Source: Faecalibacillus intestinalis (GTDB lineage Bacteria; Bacillota_I; Bacilli_A; Erysipelotrichales; Coprobacillaceae). From it: 64,000 bases of DNA. Under the pieces are notes generated by a model. The model had not been told where the DNA came from, made no database searches, and saw only the letters and a list, made by a program, of their open reading frames with translations. The stretch spans positions 1-64,000 of the forward strand of contig NZ_PYLQ01000004.1 of the NCBI RefSeq assembly GCF_003024685.1. Reading direction: 5' to 3'. Shown in pieces: positions 1 through 8,917 of the stretch; position 1 is the first letter of the stretch, and each line of letters begins with the position of its first letter. The translations under genes were made by a program, and so were the position numbers.

Positions 1-642
1 CCATGCGGATATCATAGATATTATTATCGTGAAGAAGAAATGTTGGCTCATGGTTTAGAAGAATATAATGATCCTAAGGTAGGAACTCGTGGACAACAAG
101 TACAACAAACAGAACATGAGTTATTTGAATTATATAAAAATCCAGATTTAGATCATAAACCAGAACAATTAGCAAAACGTGGAGGAGCACATTATTCAGA
201 TGCGGCTTGTGAAACAATTGCTTCAATCTATGGAAATAAATTATCACATATCGTAGTAACAACTAAAAATAATGGATCTGTCCCAGATTTACCAGCTGAC
301 TGTGCAGTAGAAGTTTCATCTTATATTGGTTCAACAGGAGCAAGAGCTATTGCTTTTGGATCATTACAACCAGCTCAAAGAGGATGGTTACAATGCATGA
401 AAAACATGGAATTATGTGTTGAAGAAGCAGCTGTAACTGGTGATTATGGATTATTAATGCAAGCATTCATTTTAAATCCACAAACAGTATCAGGACAAAA
501 AATGGTCAATGTTTTAAATGAATTATTGATTGCTCATGAAAAATATTTACCACAATTTGCAGATAAGATTGCCGAGTTAAAAGCATCAGGTGTTACAATC
601 AAAGATGATGTTGCACGTGAATTAACTGAAAAAGGTTTATAA
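1..642 (+). CDS. C-terminal part of a GH4 glycosidase, probably 6-phospho-beta-glucosidase
   Basis: The reading frame is open from base 1, so the start lies outside the window and 213 residues are visible. The segment PCGYHRYYY at the edge, GGAHYSDAA around residue 74 and NNGSVPDLPADC around residue 104 match the C-terminal half of family 4 glycosidases. These NAD- and Mn-dependent enzymes cleave phosphorylated disaccharides brought in by a PTS. The closest visible type is the 6-phospho-beta-glucosidase (LicH/CelF) branch, but the NAD-binding N-terminus is not visible, so alpha- versus beta-specificity is an inference. Three cellobiose/lactose-type PTS IIB genes elsewhere in the window fit the same diet. 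A terminator follows directly. Confidence 0.85.
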   Translation, partial: PCGYHRYYYREEEMLAHGLEEYNDPKVGTRGQQVQQTEHELFELYKNPDLDHKPEQLAKRGGAHYSDAACETIASIYGNKLSHIVVTTKNNGSVPDLPADCAVEVSSYIGSTGARAIAFGSLQPAQRGWLQCMKNMELCVEEAAVTGDYGLLMQAFILNPQTVSGQKMVNVLNELLIAHEKYLPQFADKIAELKASGVTIKDDVARELTEKGL

Positions 643-662
643 AAAAGGCGGAAGCCTTTTTT
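641..662 (+). terminator. Rho-independent terminator after the GH4 gene
   Basis: The stem AAAAAAGGC pairs with GCCTTTTTT around a GGAA loop. It begins at the stop codon. Confidence 0.85.
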
Positions 663-693
663 ATTTTATGGTATGATGTTACAGGTGATTATT

Positions 694-1401
694 ATGGAAG
701 AATTTTCAAGAACAGAATTATTAATAAAAAAAGAAGGAATAGAGTCCTTACAAAACAGTACGGTTGCTATTTTTGGTGTTGGTGGTGTGGGTGGTTTTGT
801 CGTTGAAGCACTCGCACGTGCTGGTGTAGGGACACTTCATATCATTGATCATGATACGGTTTCTATTTCGAATCTTAACCGTCAAATTATTGCGACACAT
901 CAAACAATAGATCAAAAAAAAGTAGAAGTTATGAAGGAACGCATTTTATCGATCAATCCTCGTTGCAATGTTCAAACATATGATGATTTCTTTTTACCTG
1001 AAACAGTTGATTATTTTCCTTTTGATGAGTTTGATTATATTGTAGATGCTGTTGATACAGTAACAGCTAAAATTAAATTGGTAGAAATAGCACAAGAAAA
1101 AAAGATTAAAATTATTTCATCAATGGGGACAGGTAATAAGTTAGATCCAACAAAGTTGGAGGTAACTGATATTTATAAAACATCTATTTGTCCACTTGCT
1201 AGAGTTATGAGAAGGGAACTTAAGAAAAGAAAAATACCTGCTTTAAAAGTTGTTTATTCTACAGAAAAGCCCATTGAAACAGATGCACCTGTAGATCCTG
1301 AGACACATAAAAAAACACCTGGTAGTATTTCTTTTGTACCAAGTTGTGCAGGTTTGATCATTGCAAGTGTTGTTGTAAGAGACTTACTACATATAAGGTA
1401 G
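694..1401 (+). CDS. tcdA: tRNA threonylcarbamoyladenosine dehydratase (TcdA/CsdL family)
   Basis: This E1-like (ThiF/MoeB fold) enzyme of 235 residues would use ATP to cyclise t6A37 of tRNA to ct6A. The nucleotide loop VFGVGGVGGF-like (FGVGGVGG, residues about 27-34), IDHDTVSISNLNRQI and the following DDFF segment match TcdA of E. coli well. I chose the ATG at 694 because AGGTGA lies five bases before it; an upstream GTG at 673 has no such site. It lies between the GH4 terminator and the GTPase-nuclease gene, 16 bases before that gene's ATG, so the two translation-linked genes may be cotranscribed. A generic HesA/MoeB-type activating enzyme is the less likely alternative. Confidence 0.85.
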   Translation: MEEFSRTELLIKKEGIESLQNSTVAIFGVGGVGGFVVEALARAGVGTLHIIDHDTVSISNLNRQIIATHQTIDQKKVEVMKERILSINPRCNVQTYDDFFLPETVDYFPFDEFDYIVDAVDTVTAKIKLVEIAQEKKIKIISSMGTGNKLDPTKLEVTDIYKTSICPLARVMRRELKKRKIPALKVVYSTEKPIETDAPVDPETHKKTPGSISFVPSCAGLIIASVVVRDLLHIR

Positions 1402-1417
1402 AAAGAAGGTGAAATTT

Positions 1418-3940
1418 ATGAAAAAAGTAACTTTTGCGATTTTAGCACATGTTGATGCTGGAAAAACAACATTATCTGAAGCAATGCTTTTTCATGCAGG
1501 TGTTATTAAAAAAATGGGAAGAGTTGATAAAGAAGATTCTTTTTTAGATTATGATATACAAGAAAGAAAAAGAGGTATTACTATTTTTTCAAAAGAGATC
1601 TCATTTATGTATCGAGAAAGTCAAATGACTTTTTTAGATACACCTGGGCATAATGATTTTAGTTGTGAAATGGAAAGAACGTTACAAGTGTTAGATTATG
1701 CTATTCTTGTTATTTCGGCTAAGGATGGTATACAAGCGCACACAAAAACAATTTGGAAATTATTGCAAACTTATCAAATTCCTACTTTTATTTTTGTTAA
1801 TAAGATGGATAGTACGCACTCAACCAAAGAGCAATTATTACAAAATATTCAAAAAGAGTTAAATGAAAATTGTTTTGCAATTGATGAAAACTTTTATGAA
1901 AACATTTCTTTATTAAATGATGAATTATTAGAAAAGTATCTTAATCAACAAATGAAACAAGAAGATATTCAAAAAGTTATTTCTTTAAGACAAATGTTTC
2001 CTGTATTCTTTGGTTCAGCATTAAAAGATGAAGGTGTAGAAGAATTTATGGAAGCTTTAGATTTATATACTTGTCAAAAAGAAGCTTTAGATATTTTAAG
2101 TGGGATTGTTTTTAAAAAGACATTTCATAAACAAAAACATTTAACGCATTTAAAAGTAACAGGTGGGACTTTGCATGTTAAAGATGTTATTAGTGAAAGT
2201 AAAGTAGATGAATTAAGAATTTATACAGGACAAGGCTATCAAAGTGTTCAGAGTGCTTCAACAGGTGATATAGTAGTTTGTTTGGGGTTAGATGAGTTAC
2301 CTATTGGTTTTACATTTGGAAATCAAAAACAGACACAACAAAATATTTTAAAGCCTTTTATGTCTTATCAAATTTTACTTCCTGATGATATTGAAAAAAG
2401 TAAAGCTATTGAACAAATACTAAGTATTGGTAAAGAAGATCCAAGTTTACAATTTGAATATAATCAACAATTAGGAATTCTTTCAGTTAAAATTATGGGA
2501 GAAATTCAATTAGATACTTTACAAAATCTTATTTTGGAACGCTATGGATTTTTAATTCATTATGATGAAGGAAGAATTACTTATTTAGAAACGATTTTGG
2601 ATAAAGTTGAAGGAGTAGGTCATTTTGAACCCTTACGTCACTATGCTGAAGTGCATATCTTATTAGAACCTTTAGAAAGGGGCAAAGGACTTGTGTTTGA
2701 AAATCAATGTCAAAGAAATACTTTACCGCTTAATTTTCAAAATCTTGTTTTAACACATATGCAAGAAATTCAACATCTTGGTGTTCTTACAGGATCGCCT
2801 ATTACAGATATGAAATTGACGCTTGTTACAGGAAAATCCCATTTAAAACATACTGAAGGCGGAGATTTTAGAGAAGCAACCTATCGAGCAATTCGACAAG
2901 GCTTAAAAAAGACAAAATCTCTTTTATTAGAACCTTATTATGAATTTGAGATGATTGTAGAAAATCATATTTCAAGTAAGATTATTTATGATTTAGATAC
3001 ATTTCATAGCGATTATCAAATAAGTTATGAACAGGATTTAACAATCATTAAAGGAAAAGCACCTGTTCGTTATTTAATGACGTATCAAAAGGATTTTCTT
3101 TCGCTTACAAAAGGTAATGGGAAGCTGTTCTATCAAATGGTTGGTTACTTTGAATGTCATGATCAAGAAAAAATTATTCAAGAAATTGACTATAATAGTG
3201 AAGAAGATGCTTTATTTCCTACAGGCTCTATCTTTTGTAAACAGGGTGCAGGATTTTATGTCCCTTATGATGAAGTAGAAAATTATATGCATTTACCTTA
3301 TGTATATCAAAAAAATAAACCACGTCCAGTTACAAAAAATTATAAAGTCGATGATAAAGAGTTAGAGGAAATATTTATTAGAACATATGGACCAATTAAA
3401 AGACGACTTTCTAAAGAAATGAATCGTAAAATAGAAAAACAGGTTGAAGAAAAAAAGACAATTTTACCAGAATGTTTATTAGTAGATGGATATAATATTA
3501 TTTTTTCATGGGATGAATTAAATGAACTTGCTAAAACAAATTTAGACCATGCTAGACATCGTTTAATAGATATTTTGAATAATTATCAAGGTTATCGAAA
3601 ATGTTTGCTGATTGTTGTTTTTGATGCTTATAAAATTAAAAAGAATATTGGCTCAATTGAAAAAAATGATAATATTTATGTTGTTTATACAAAAGAAGCG
3701 CAAACTGCAGATAACTACATAGAGAAAGTAACACATGATTTATCACAAAAATATCGTGTTTATGTAGCTACTTCAGATGCTTTAGAACAAATTATTGTTT
3801 CTTCTAGAGGGGCTATGCGTATTTCTGCAAGAGAATTCGAATTATTGGTTAAAGAAACACATCTTCATGAAATTGAAGAATTTCAAAGAAAAAATAAACA
3901 AATGAAAAATTATTTATTAGAGGATTTAAAAAAGAATTAG
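1418..3940 (+). CDS. TetM-like ribosome-binding GTPase fused to a YacP/Rae1 NYN endonuclease
   Basis: The 840-residue protein has two parts. Residues 1 to about 640 follow the EF-G/TetM plan: P-loop AHVDAGKTT (10-18), RGITI switch I, DTPGH (74-78), NKMD (128-131), then EF-G-like domains II to V. Residues about 682-820 are a complete NYN domain with LLVDGYNI (Asp690), VVFDAYK, the TADNYIEK segment and VATSDALEQ. These match Rae1/YacP of Bacillus, a ribosome-dependent endoribonuclease acting in the A site. A charged linker with FIRTYGPIKRR joins the two parts. The ATG at 1418 is preceded by GAAGGTGA; a GTG at 1409 overlaps that site and is less likely. TetM resemblance alone does not show tetracycline resistance. 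A role in stalled-ribosome mRNA cleavage is my inference. Confidence 0.85.
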   Translation: MKKVTFAILAHVDAGKTTLSEAMLFHAGVIKKMGRVDKEDSFLDYDIQERKRGITIFSKEISFMYRESQMTFLDTPGHNDFSCEMERTLQVLDYAILVISAKDGIQAHTKTIWKLLQTYQIPTFIFVNKMDSTHSTKEQLLQNIQKELNENCFAIDENFYENISLLNDELLEKYLNQQMKQEDIQKVISLRQMFPVFFGSALKDEGVEEFMEALDLYTCQKEALDILSGIVFKKTFHKQKHLTHLKVTGGTLHVKDVISESKVDELRIYTGQGYQSVQSASTGDIVVCLGLDELPIGFTFGNQKQTQQNILKPFMSYQILLPDDIEKSKAIEQILSIGKEDPSLQFEYNQQLGILSVKIMGEIQLDTLQNLILERYGFLIHYDEGRITYLETILDKVEGVGHFEPLRHYAEVHILLEPLERGKGLVFENQCQRNTLPLNFQNLVLTHMQEIQHLGVLTGSPITDMKLTLVTGKSHLKHTEGGDFREATYRAIRQGLKKTKSLLLEPYYEFEMIVENHISSKIIYDLDTFHSDYQISYEQDLTIIKGKAPVRYLMTYQKDFLSLTKGNGKLFYQMVGYFECHDQEKIIQEIDYNSEEDALFPTGSIFCKQGAGFYVPYDEVENYMHLPYVYQKNKPRPVTKNYKVDDKELEEIFIRTYGPIKRRLSKEMNRKIEKQVEEKKTILPECLLVDGYNIIFSWDELNELAKTNLDHARHRLIDILNNYQGYRKCLLIVVFDAYKIKKNIGSIEKNDNIYVVYTKEAQTADNYIEKVTHDLSQKYRVYVATSDALEQIIVSSRGAMRISAREFELLVKETHLHEIEEFQRKNKQMKNYLLEDLKKN

Positions 3941-3960
3941 CAGTTAAATGACTGCTAATT
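3935..3960. terminator. Bidirectional terminator between convergent genes
   Basis: AATTAGCAGT pairs with ACTGCTAATT around a six-base loop. It overlaps the stop codons of both the GTPase-nuclease and the deacetylase gene. Confidence 0.7.
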
Positions 3961-5115
3961 TTGTATATCATGATGTACATAGTAACTTTCATCATCAATG
4001 CCTAAAAATTGATAACCTTTTTCTTTATAATATTGGATGATAGAAGGAAGAGCAGCTACAGTTGTATCTTTAGCATCTGTATCATGAGCTAAAAGGACAA
4101 TATTTTGATGTGTTTCACTTGTAGCTTGTTTAATGATTGTTGCAGTTGGGATATGATCGCCACTTGCATCTGTTGTATCACCATTCCAGTCATAATATTG
4201 ATAACCTTGTTTAATGACTTCACGTGTTAATTGAGACATGATACCATGACAATAGTTTTTAGAAATACGATTAGAACTTCCTCCTGGAAAACGAATATAG
4301 TGGACTTGAATACCAATAAGTTGCTTAACCATTTGTTTTATTTTTTTAAGGTCCTTGAAATAAGCATCCTTAGAGGAATAAATATCTTGATATTCATGCA
4401 AATAACTATGCAAACCAATAGTATGTCCTTGTTTATAAGCTTCAATAATATATTGATTATATTCTTGATGACATCCTGTAACAAAAAAAGTTGCTTTAGC
4501 ATTGTATTTTTTTAATATTTTTAAAATGCGATCAGTATTTTGACTGGGACCATCATCAAACGTAAGATACACTATTTTTTTATTAGATTCTATATGTGTG
4601 CCAATTTCTATTTTTTTAACGACAGTTACTTTTCTTTTGAAAGTTGTTTGGTTATTGGAAAGATCATTTGCTTTATAATAAATTGTGTAGTTTCCAATTT
4701 GATTGGGATTAAAATCATTGGTATCAATTGTTAAATTGTATTGATTAGAATTATCCTTAATAATAATTCCTTTTTTTAAATCATAAGATTTCCCTTTTTC
4801 AATTTTTAAAGATTCAGATTCTTTAATAGTTGGTTTTTTTGTATCAATAACTTCTATTTTCAAATGATATGTTTTTCCTTTAAAAAAATAAGTCACTGTA
4901 TAATGTCCTAAAGTTTGATTGTTTAAATCATTTGCACTATAAGTGACGTCATTAATAGAACCATTTTTAACTTTTTTAATATATTTTTTATAATAAAATG
5001 GACTATTGATTTCAATTGTTGGATGATCAATAAATATAATCTTTCTTTGAAAATAAAAGTAACCCAGTATACTCATTATTCCTATTAAACAACATAATAA
5101 AAGATGTCTTTTCAT
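3955..5115 (-). CDS. Membrane-anchored polysaccharide deacetylase with two Ig-like domains
   Basis: The 386-residue protein starts with an N-terminal membrane anchor (about residues 4-22) and so should work outside the cell. Two beta-rich repeats (about 30-90 and 92-167) end in GHYTVTYFF and GNYTIYYKAND, typical of bacterial Ig-like DUF5011 modules. The catalytic NodB domain has all five motifs: TFDDGPS (185-191), HSYLH (His236, His240), RFPGG (275-279), DWNGD (309-313) and LLAHD (341-345). It should remove acetyl groups from peptidoglycan or another surface glycan. It lies 32 bases downstream of the fRMsr gene on the same strand. The exact substrate is not visible. Confidence 0.9.
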   Translation of the reverse strand: MKRHLLLCCLIGIMSILGYFYFQRKIIFIDHPTIEINSPFYYKKYIKKVKNGSINDVTYSANDLNNQTLGHYTVTYFFKGKTYHLKIEVIDTKKPTIKESESLKIEKGKSYDLKKGIIIKDNSNQYNLTIDTNDFNPNQIGNYTIYYKANDLSNNQTTFKRKVTVVKKIEIGTHIESNKKIVYLTFDDGPSQNTDRILKILKKYNAKATFFVTGCHQEYNQYIIEAYKQGHTIGLHSYLHEYQDIYSSKDAYFKDLKKIKQMVKQLIGIQVHYIRFPGGSSNRISKNYCHGIMSQLTREVIKQGYQYYDWNGDTTDASGDHIPTATIIKQATSETHQNIVLLAHDTDAKDTTVAALPSIIQYYKEKGYQFLGIDDESYYVHHDIQN

Positions 5116-5147
5116 GGCTTCCCCTCATATCAAAGATATGTAAATAA

Positions 5148-5588
5148 TTATAAATGTTGAACTAAAATTTTTGAAATTTCTTCAAAAATAATTTGATCTT
5201 CTTTAGAAAATCTACTAAATGATGTAGAATCTAAATCTAATACACCATATAATTGATTTCCTTTTATAAGTGGAATTACAATTTCACTGTTGCTTTCGCT
5301 ATCGCAGGCAATATGTCCTGCAAATTGATGAACATTTTCTACAATAACAGTTTTTCGAGTAGATGCTGCTTTACCACAAACTCCTTTATCTAGAGGAATG
5401 TTAGTACAAGCAATTTTACCTTGGAATGGTCCTAAAATAAGTTCAGTGTTTTTAAATAAATAAAATCCTGCCCAAGAGATATCTTGAAAATTTTGCATAA
5501 TAAAAGCAGATGTATTGGCTAGAATTGAAATTTTTTCATTGTTGCATTCAATTAAACCAATGTATTGTTTTAATAATAAATCATTCAT
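5148..5588 (-). CDS. msrC: Free methionine-(R)-sulfoxide reductase (GAF domain)
   Basis: This 146-residue cytosolic protein is a single GAF domain. It keeps the three family cysteines in context: KIACTNIP, GVCGKAA and HIACDSES, followed by SEIVIPLI. In fRMsr (YebR/YtsP) the cysteine of the HIACD-like segment is catalytic and the others resolve the disulfide. The enzyme repairs oxidised free methionine. It is first in a two-gene transcription unit with the deacetylase and is divergent from the HD-domain gene. Confidence 0.9.
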   Translation of the reverse strand: MNDLLLKQYIGLIECNNEKISILANTSAFIMQNFQDISWAGFYLFKNTELILGPFQGKIACTNIPLDKGVCGKAASTRKTVIVENVHQFAGHIACDSESNSEIVIPLIKGNQLYGVLDLDSTSFSRFSKEDQIIFEEISKILVQHL

Positions 5589-5642
5589 ATTTTTACCTCA
5601 CTTTATGGTATAGTATAAAATAAAGAAAGGAGTAAGGTCAAG

Positions 5643-6410
5643 GTGTTTGATATTTTAAAAGCAAAAGAGAGTTTTATGAATTATGTGCGTCAATTTGATT
5701 TAACGAATGATAAAATTCATTTAAAACTTGTTCATACATTGGAAGTCGTACGTACAACTGAATATCTATGCCTCTATGAAAATATTACAGGTGTTGAAAG
5801 AGATTTAGCCTATTTAATTGCTTTATTGCATGATATAGGACGTTTTGAACAAATAAAACGTTTTAATAGCTTTGATGATCGAAATATTGATCATGCTAAA
5901 TTAGGGGTGCAGGTTTTATTTAAAGAGGGGATGATTAGAAATTTTATTGATGATGATCAATATGATGAAATTATCGAAAAGGCGATTGCTTATCATTCTT
6001 TATACAAAATACCAAATAATTTAGAACCCTCTTTATTAAAACAAGTTCTTCTTATTAGAGATAGTGATAAATTAGATAATTTTCGAGTAAAAAATATAGA
6101 ATCAATACAAACTTTGTTTAGTATTTCAGATGCTGACTTTTATAGTCAAAGAGTTTCTCAAAATATTTTGAAAGATATTGAAAATCATACTTTGATTTTA
6201 AAAGAAAATAGGCACAATGAAGTAGATATGTGGGTTTCTTATATGGCTTTCGTATTTGACTTAAATTTTAAATCAAGTTATTTGTTTATCAGAGAGAATG
6301 ATTATATACATAGAAATATGGAACGTTTACATTTTACAGGAGATTTAAAAGAAGATATGTTATTTGTTGAAAAAACATGTCAAAGTTATATTGAAGAAAA
6401 ATGTATGTAA
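5643..6410 (+). CDS. HD-domain phosphohydrolase of unknown substrate
   Basis: The 255-residue protein carries an HD-type metal site: a first His in KLVHTLEVV, HDIGRFEQ around residues 64-71, His in DHAKLG and Asp in RDSDKLDNF. Such proteins hydrolyse nucleotides or cyclic nucleotides, but nothing here defines the substrate. No ATG fits the N-terminus. GTG at 5643 is used because AAAGGAG ends ten bases before it. The gene stands alone, divergent from the fRMsr gene, with a shared 54-base gap and a strong terminator behind it. Confidence 0.8.
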   Translation: MFDILKAKESFMNYVRQFDLTNDKIHLKLVHTLEVVRTTEYLCLYENITGVERDLAYLIALLHDIGRFEQIKRFNSFDDRNIDHAKLGVQVLFKEGMIRNFIDDDQYDEIIEKAIAYHSLYKIPNNLEPSLLKQVLLIRDSDKLDNFRVKNIESIQTLFSISDADFYSQRVSQNILKDIENHTLILKENRHNEVDMWVSYMAFVFDLNFKSSYLFIRENDYIHRNMERLHFTGDLKEDMLFVEKTCQSYIEEKCM

Positions 6411-6438
6411 ATAAAAAGGACATTTGTCCTTTTTATTT
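6409..6438. terminator. Bidirectional terminator between HD gene and P-type ATPase
   Basis: AAATAAAAAGGA pairs with TCCTTTTTATTT around CATTTG. Both strands end in a T-rich tract, which suits the convergent arrangement. Confidence 0.85.
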
Positions 6439-8778
6439 GTGTTTATTTCGTTTTCTTTGTAAGAATAAATAAGTATAATCAAATAATTCAAAATTTAATA
6501 AATAAATGACTTTTGAAAAAGTAACTAAAAACATTAAAGTAATGGCACCAATATAATCAATATTTCCTAATCCTAAAAATTGATGACCAACAATTAAAGA
6601 AATATATAAAACAATTTGCATTACATGGATTACAAAGCTACGATAATGACTTAAGGGTGAATAAATATGTCTTAAACCACTATAATAACACCAACTTGTA
6701 AGTAAAACACAAATTGTTGAAAGCATTTCTTTTTCTAAACCTAAGACACGACCACCATTAACGATAATTGTTGAGCAAATAGCAATCATAAAGGCAAAAG
6801 GGAAGGCGTTTTTAAAGACTGTTTTTAAAAAATCACCAGACACTCTTTTGAAATTTGGTTCATAGGTCAAAAAGAAAGTCGGGATGCCTACACAACAAGC
6901 AGAAATAACAGTTAGTTGGATAGGTTTAAATGGATAACCATGTCCAAATAAGATCATTCCAATTGATAAAACAACTGAAAAGATTGTTTTAATTAAATAC
7001 ATTGATGCAGAAGCAGTAATATTATTAATGACACGTCTTCCTTCATTAACGATATGTGGCATGGCATTAAAGTTATTTTTTAATAAAACAATATGTGAAG
7101 CGCTTTTAGCTGCATCACTTCCTGAAGCCATAGCAATTGAACAATCTGCTGCTTTTAAAGCTAATACATCATTAACACCATCACCTGTCATTGCAACCGT
7201 ATGGTTATTTTCTTGAAGAGCATTGACCATCAATTGTTTTTGTTTTGGAGAAACACGTCCAAAAATAGTATATTTTTCAATGGCCTCTTTTATTTGTTCA
7301 TCCGATAAAGAAGAAACATCTATGTAATGTTCATAATTTAAAAGATGACAACGTCTAGCAATTGCTGAAACAGTAACAGGATCATCTCCAGAAATAATTT
7401 TAATATCAACATCTTGTCTTTTAAAATAATCTAATGTTGTTTTAGCGTCTTGACGAATAACATCAGATAAAATTAAAATTCCAATACATTTTAAATTTTT
7501 TATTAAAGTATTATCATTAATAATTATTGGAGTATATCCAATACACAAAACACGAAAACCTTGAGAGGTATAAGTTTTAATTTTCTTTTCAATCTTAGAA
7601 TCTAGATTTTCAAAAATAAATTGACTTGCTCCTAAATAAACGGTTCCAAATTCATTAAAAGAAACAGCACTGTATTTTCTTTGCGATGAAAAAGGAATAA
7701 CAAAGAAAGGCTGATAATTTTTTTCTTTAGAGAAGTATTGATGAAGTGCTATAGATGTCATATTGCCATCTTCTAAACAATAATTCATATTTTTGATAAT
7801 TTGATCAATATTAAAATGATCATCAAAACAAATAACATCATCAACTTTAAGCTTACCTTCAGTAAGCGTTCCTGTTTTATCTAAACAAATAGTATCCACA
7901 CGAGCAAGAGTTTCAATGCAAAATAGATTTTGGACAAGAGTATTTTTTTTAGCAAGTCTTAGAACACTTAAAGATAGAGCGATTGTTGTAAGTAATACAA
8001 GTCCAGATGGAATCATTCCTAAAACAGCAGCTACAACTGAAACAACTGCATCACTAAATGGATAATGACCAATAAAATATTCTTTAAAAAAGAGTAAAAT
8101 TGATAAAGGAATGATAATAACTGAGATAATTTTTAAAATTTGGTCAATCGATTTTGATAGCTCTGATTTTTTGCCTTCAAATTCTTTTGCTTGAGCGGTA
8201 AGCTTATGAATATAACTTTCTTTTCCTACATGAATTACTTTACAAATTGCACGTCCTGATGTAACAAAACTTCCTGAAAGGAGTGAATCACCATTGACTT
8301 TTAAAATAGCATCGCTTTCACCTGTAAGAAGTGATTCATTTGCTTCTATATGACCTTCTAAAAGTTCACAATCAACAGGTATTTGCATTCCTGTATTTAA
8401 AATGATGAGATCATCTTGAACAATTTCATCAACATTGATTTTAGATAATTGATTATCTCTTAAAACATCAATTTGTTGTTTTGTTAAAATACTTAACTGA
8501 TCTAATGTCCTTTTTGCTTTTATTTCTTGATAACTTCCTGTTAAAGTATTAAAAAAGATAACAGAGATAAAAAGGGTATTACGATAAGATCCAACAAAAA
8601 CAAGACATGCAAATAGTAGAATATTAATTAAATTGAAAAATGTAAAAATATTATTAAAAATAATTTCTTTATATGTTTTTGTTGTTTTACTTTCCACAAA
8701 ATGAGTTTTCCCAAGTTGTTGCCTTTTTAAAACGTCTTCTTGAGATAGACCTGAGAATTCTCTATCAAATATTTTCAT
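6433..8778 (-). CDS. Cation-transporting P-type ATPase (CtpE-like)
   Basis: The 781-residue membrane pump has the actuator motif LLTGESD, the transmembrane PSGL motif, the phosphorylation site DKTGTLT and the hinge GDGVNDVLALKAAD. It lacks heavy-metal-binding domains and the CPC motif, so it is not a P1B pump. The overall arrangement resembles CtpE/calcium-type ATPases of Actinobacteria and Firmicutes; calcium is plausible but unproven. I chose the ATG at 8778, preceded by AAGGTGAT, over a start 16 codons upstream, because a palindrome (8791-8809) would otherwise be translated. The gene is divergent from citrate synthase. Confidence 0.85.
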   Translation of the reverse strand: MKIFDREFSGLSQEDVLKRQQLGKTHFVESKTTKTYKEIIFNNIFTFFNLINILLFACLVFVGSYRNTLFISVIFFNTLTGSYQEIKAKRTLDQLSILTKQQIDVLRDNQLSKINVDEIVQDDLIILNTGMQIPVDCELLEGHIEANESLLTGESDAILKVNGDSLLSGSFVTSGRAICKVIHVGKESYIHKLTAQAKEFEGKKSELSKSIDQILKIISVIIIPLSILLFFKEYFIGHYPFSDAVVSVVAAVLGMIPSGLVLLTTIALSLSVLRLAKKNTLVQNLFCIETLARVDTICLDKTGTLTEGKLKVDDVICFDDHFNIDQIIKNMNYCLEDGNMTSIALHQYFSKEKNYQPFFVIPFSSQRKYSAVSFNEFGTVYLGASQFIFENLDSKIEKKIKTYTSQGFRVLCIGYTPIIINDNTLIKNLKCIGILILSDVIRQDAKTTLDYFKRQDVDIKIISGDDPVTVSAIARRCHLLNYEHYIDVSSLSDEQIKEAIEKYTIFGRVSPKQKQLMVNALQENNHTVAMTGDGVNDVLALKAADCSIAMASGSDAAKSASHIVLLKNNFNAMPHIVNEGRRVINNITASASMYLIKTIFSVVLSIGMILFGHGYPFKPIQLTVISACCVGIPTFFLTYEPNFKRVSGDFLKTVFKNAFPFAFMIAICSTIIVNGGRVLGLEKEMLSTICVLLTSWCYYSGLRHIYSPLSHYRSFVIHVMQIVLYISLIVGHQFLGLGNIDYIGAITLMFLVTFSKVIYLLNFELFDYTYLFLQRKRNKHK

Positions 8779-8790
8779 AACTATCACCTT

Positions 8791-8809
8791 GTATTCTATT
8801 TTAGAATAC
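8791..8809. promoter_or_regulatory. Perfect 8-3-8 palindrome just upstream of the P-type ATPase RBS
   Basis: GTATTCTA and TAGAATAC flank three T bases. On the minus strand the repeat ends directly before the AAGGTGAT ribosome site. It could be an operator or an mRNA hairpin; I do not recognise the consensus. Confidence 0.5.
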
Positions 8810-8852
8810 TTTTTGTCATTTGACAATCTTTAACAAAATAAGACAAGTAAAT

Positions 8853-8886
8853 AATTGTATACAATTATACAAATTTGTGGTATGAT
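8853..8886 (+). promoter_or_regulatory. Extended -10 promoter and palindrome of citrate synthase
   Basis: A 14-bp palindrome AATTGTATACAATT (8853-8866) lies upstream of TGGTATGAT, an extended -10 ending at 8886. No good -35 is present at 17 bases, so the palindrome could be an activator or repressor site. This is inference. Confidence 0.4.
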
Positions 8887-8917
8887 ATTCCTAACACTAT
8901 GATAAGGGGGCTTAAAT

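Noticed and set aside
1418-3940. Tetracycline-resistance determinant
   Set aside because: The N-terminal part resembles TetM, but the fused nuclease and distant sequence give no reason to claim resistance.
4231-4734. Plus-strand frames inside the deacetylase gene
   Set aside because: They mirror the deacetylase coding sequence and resemble no family.
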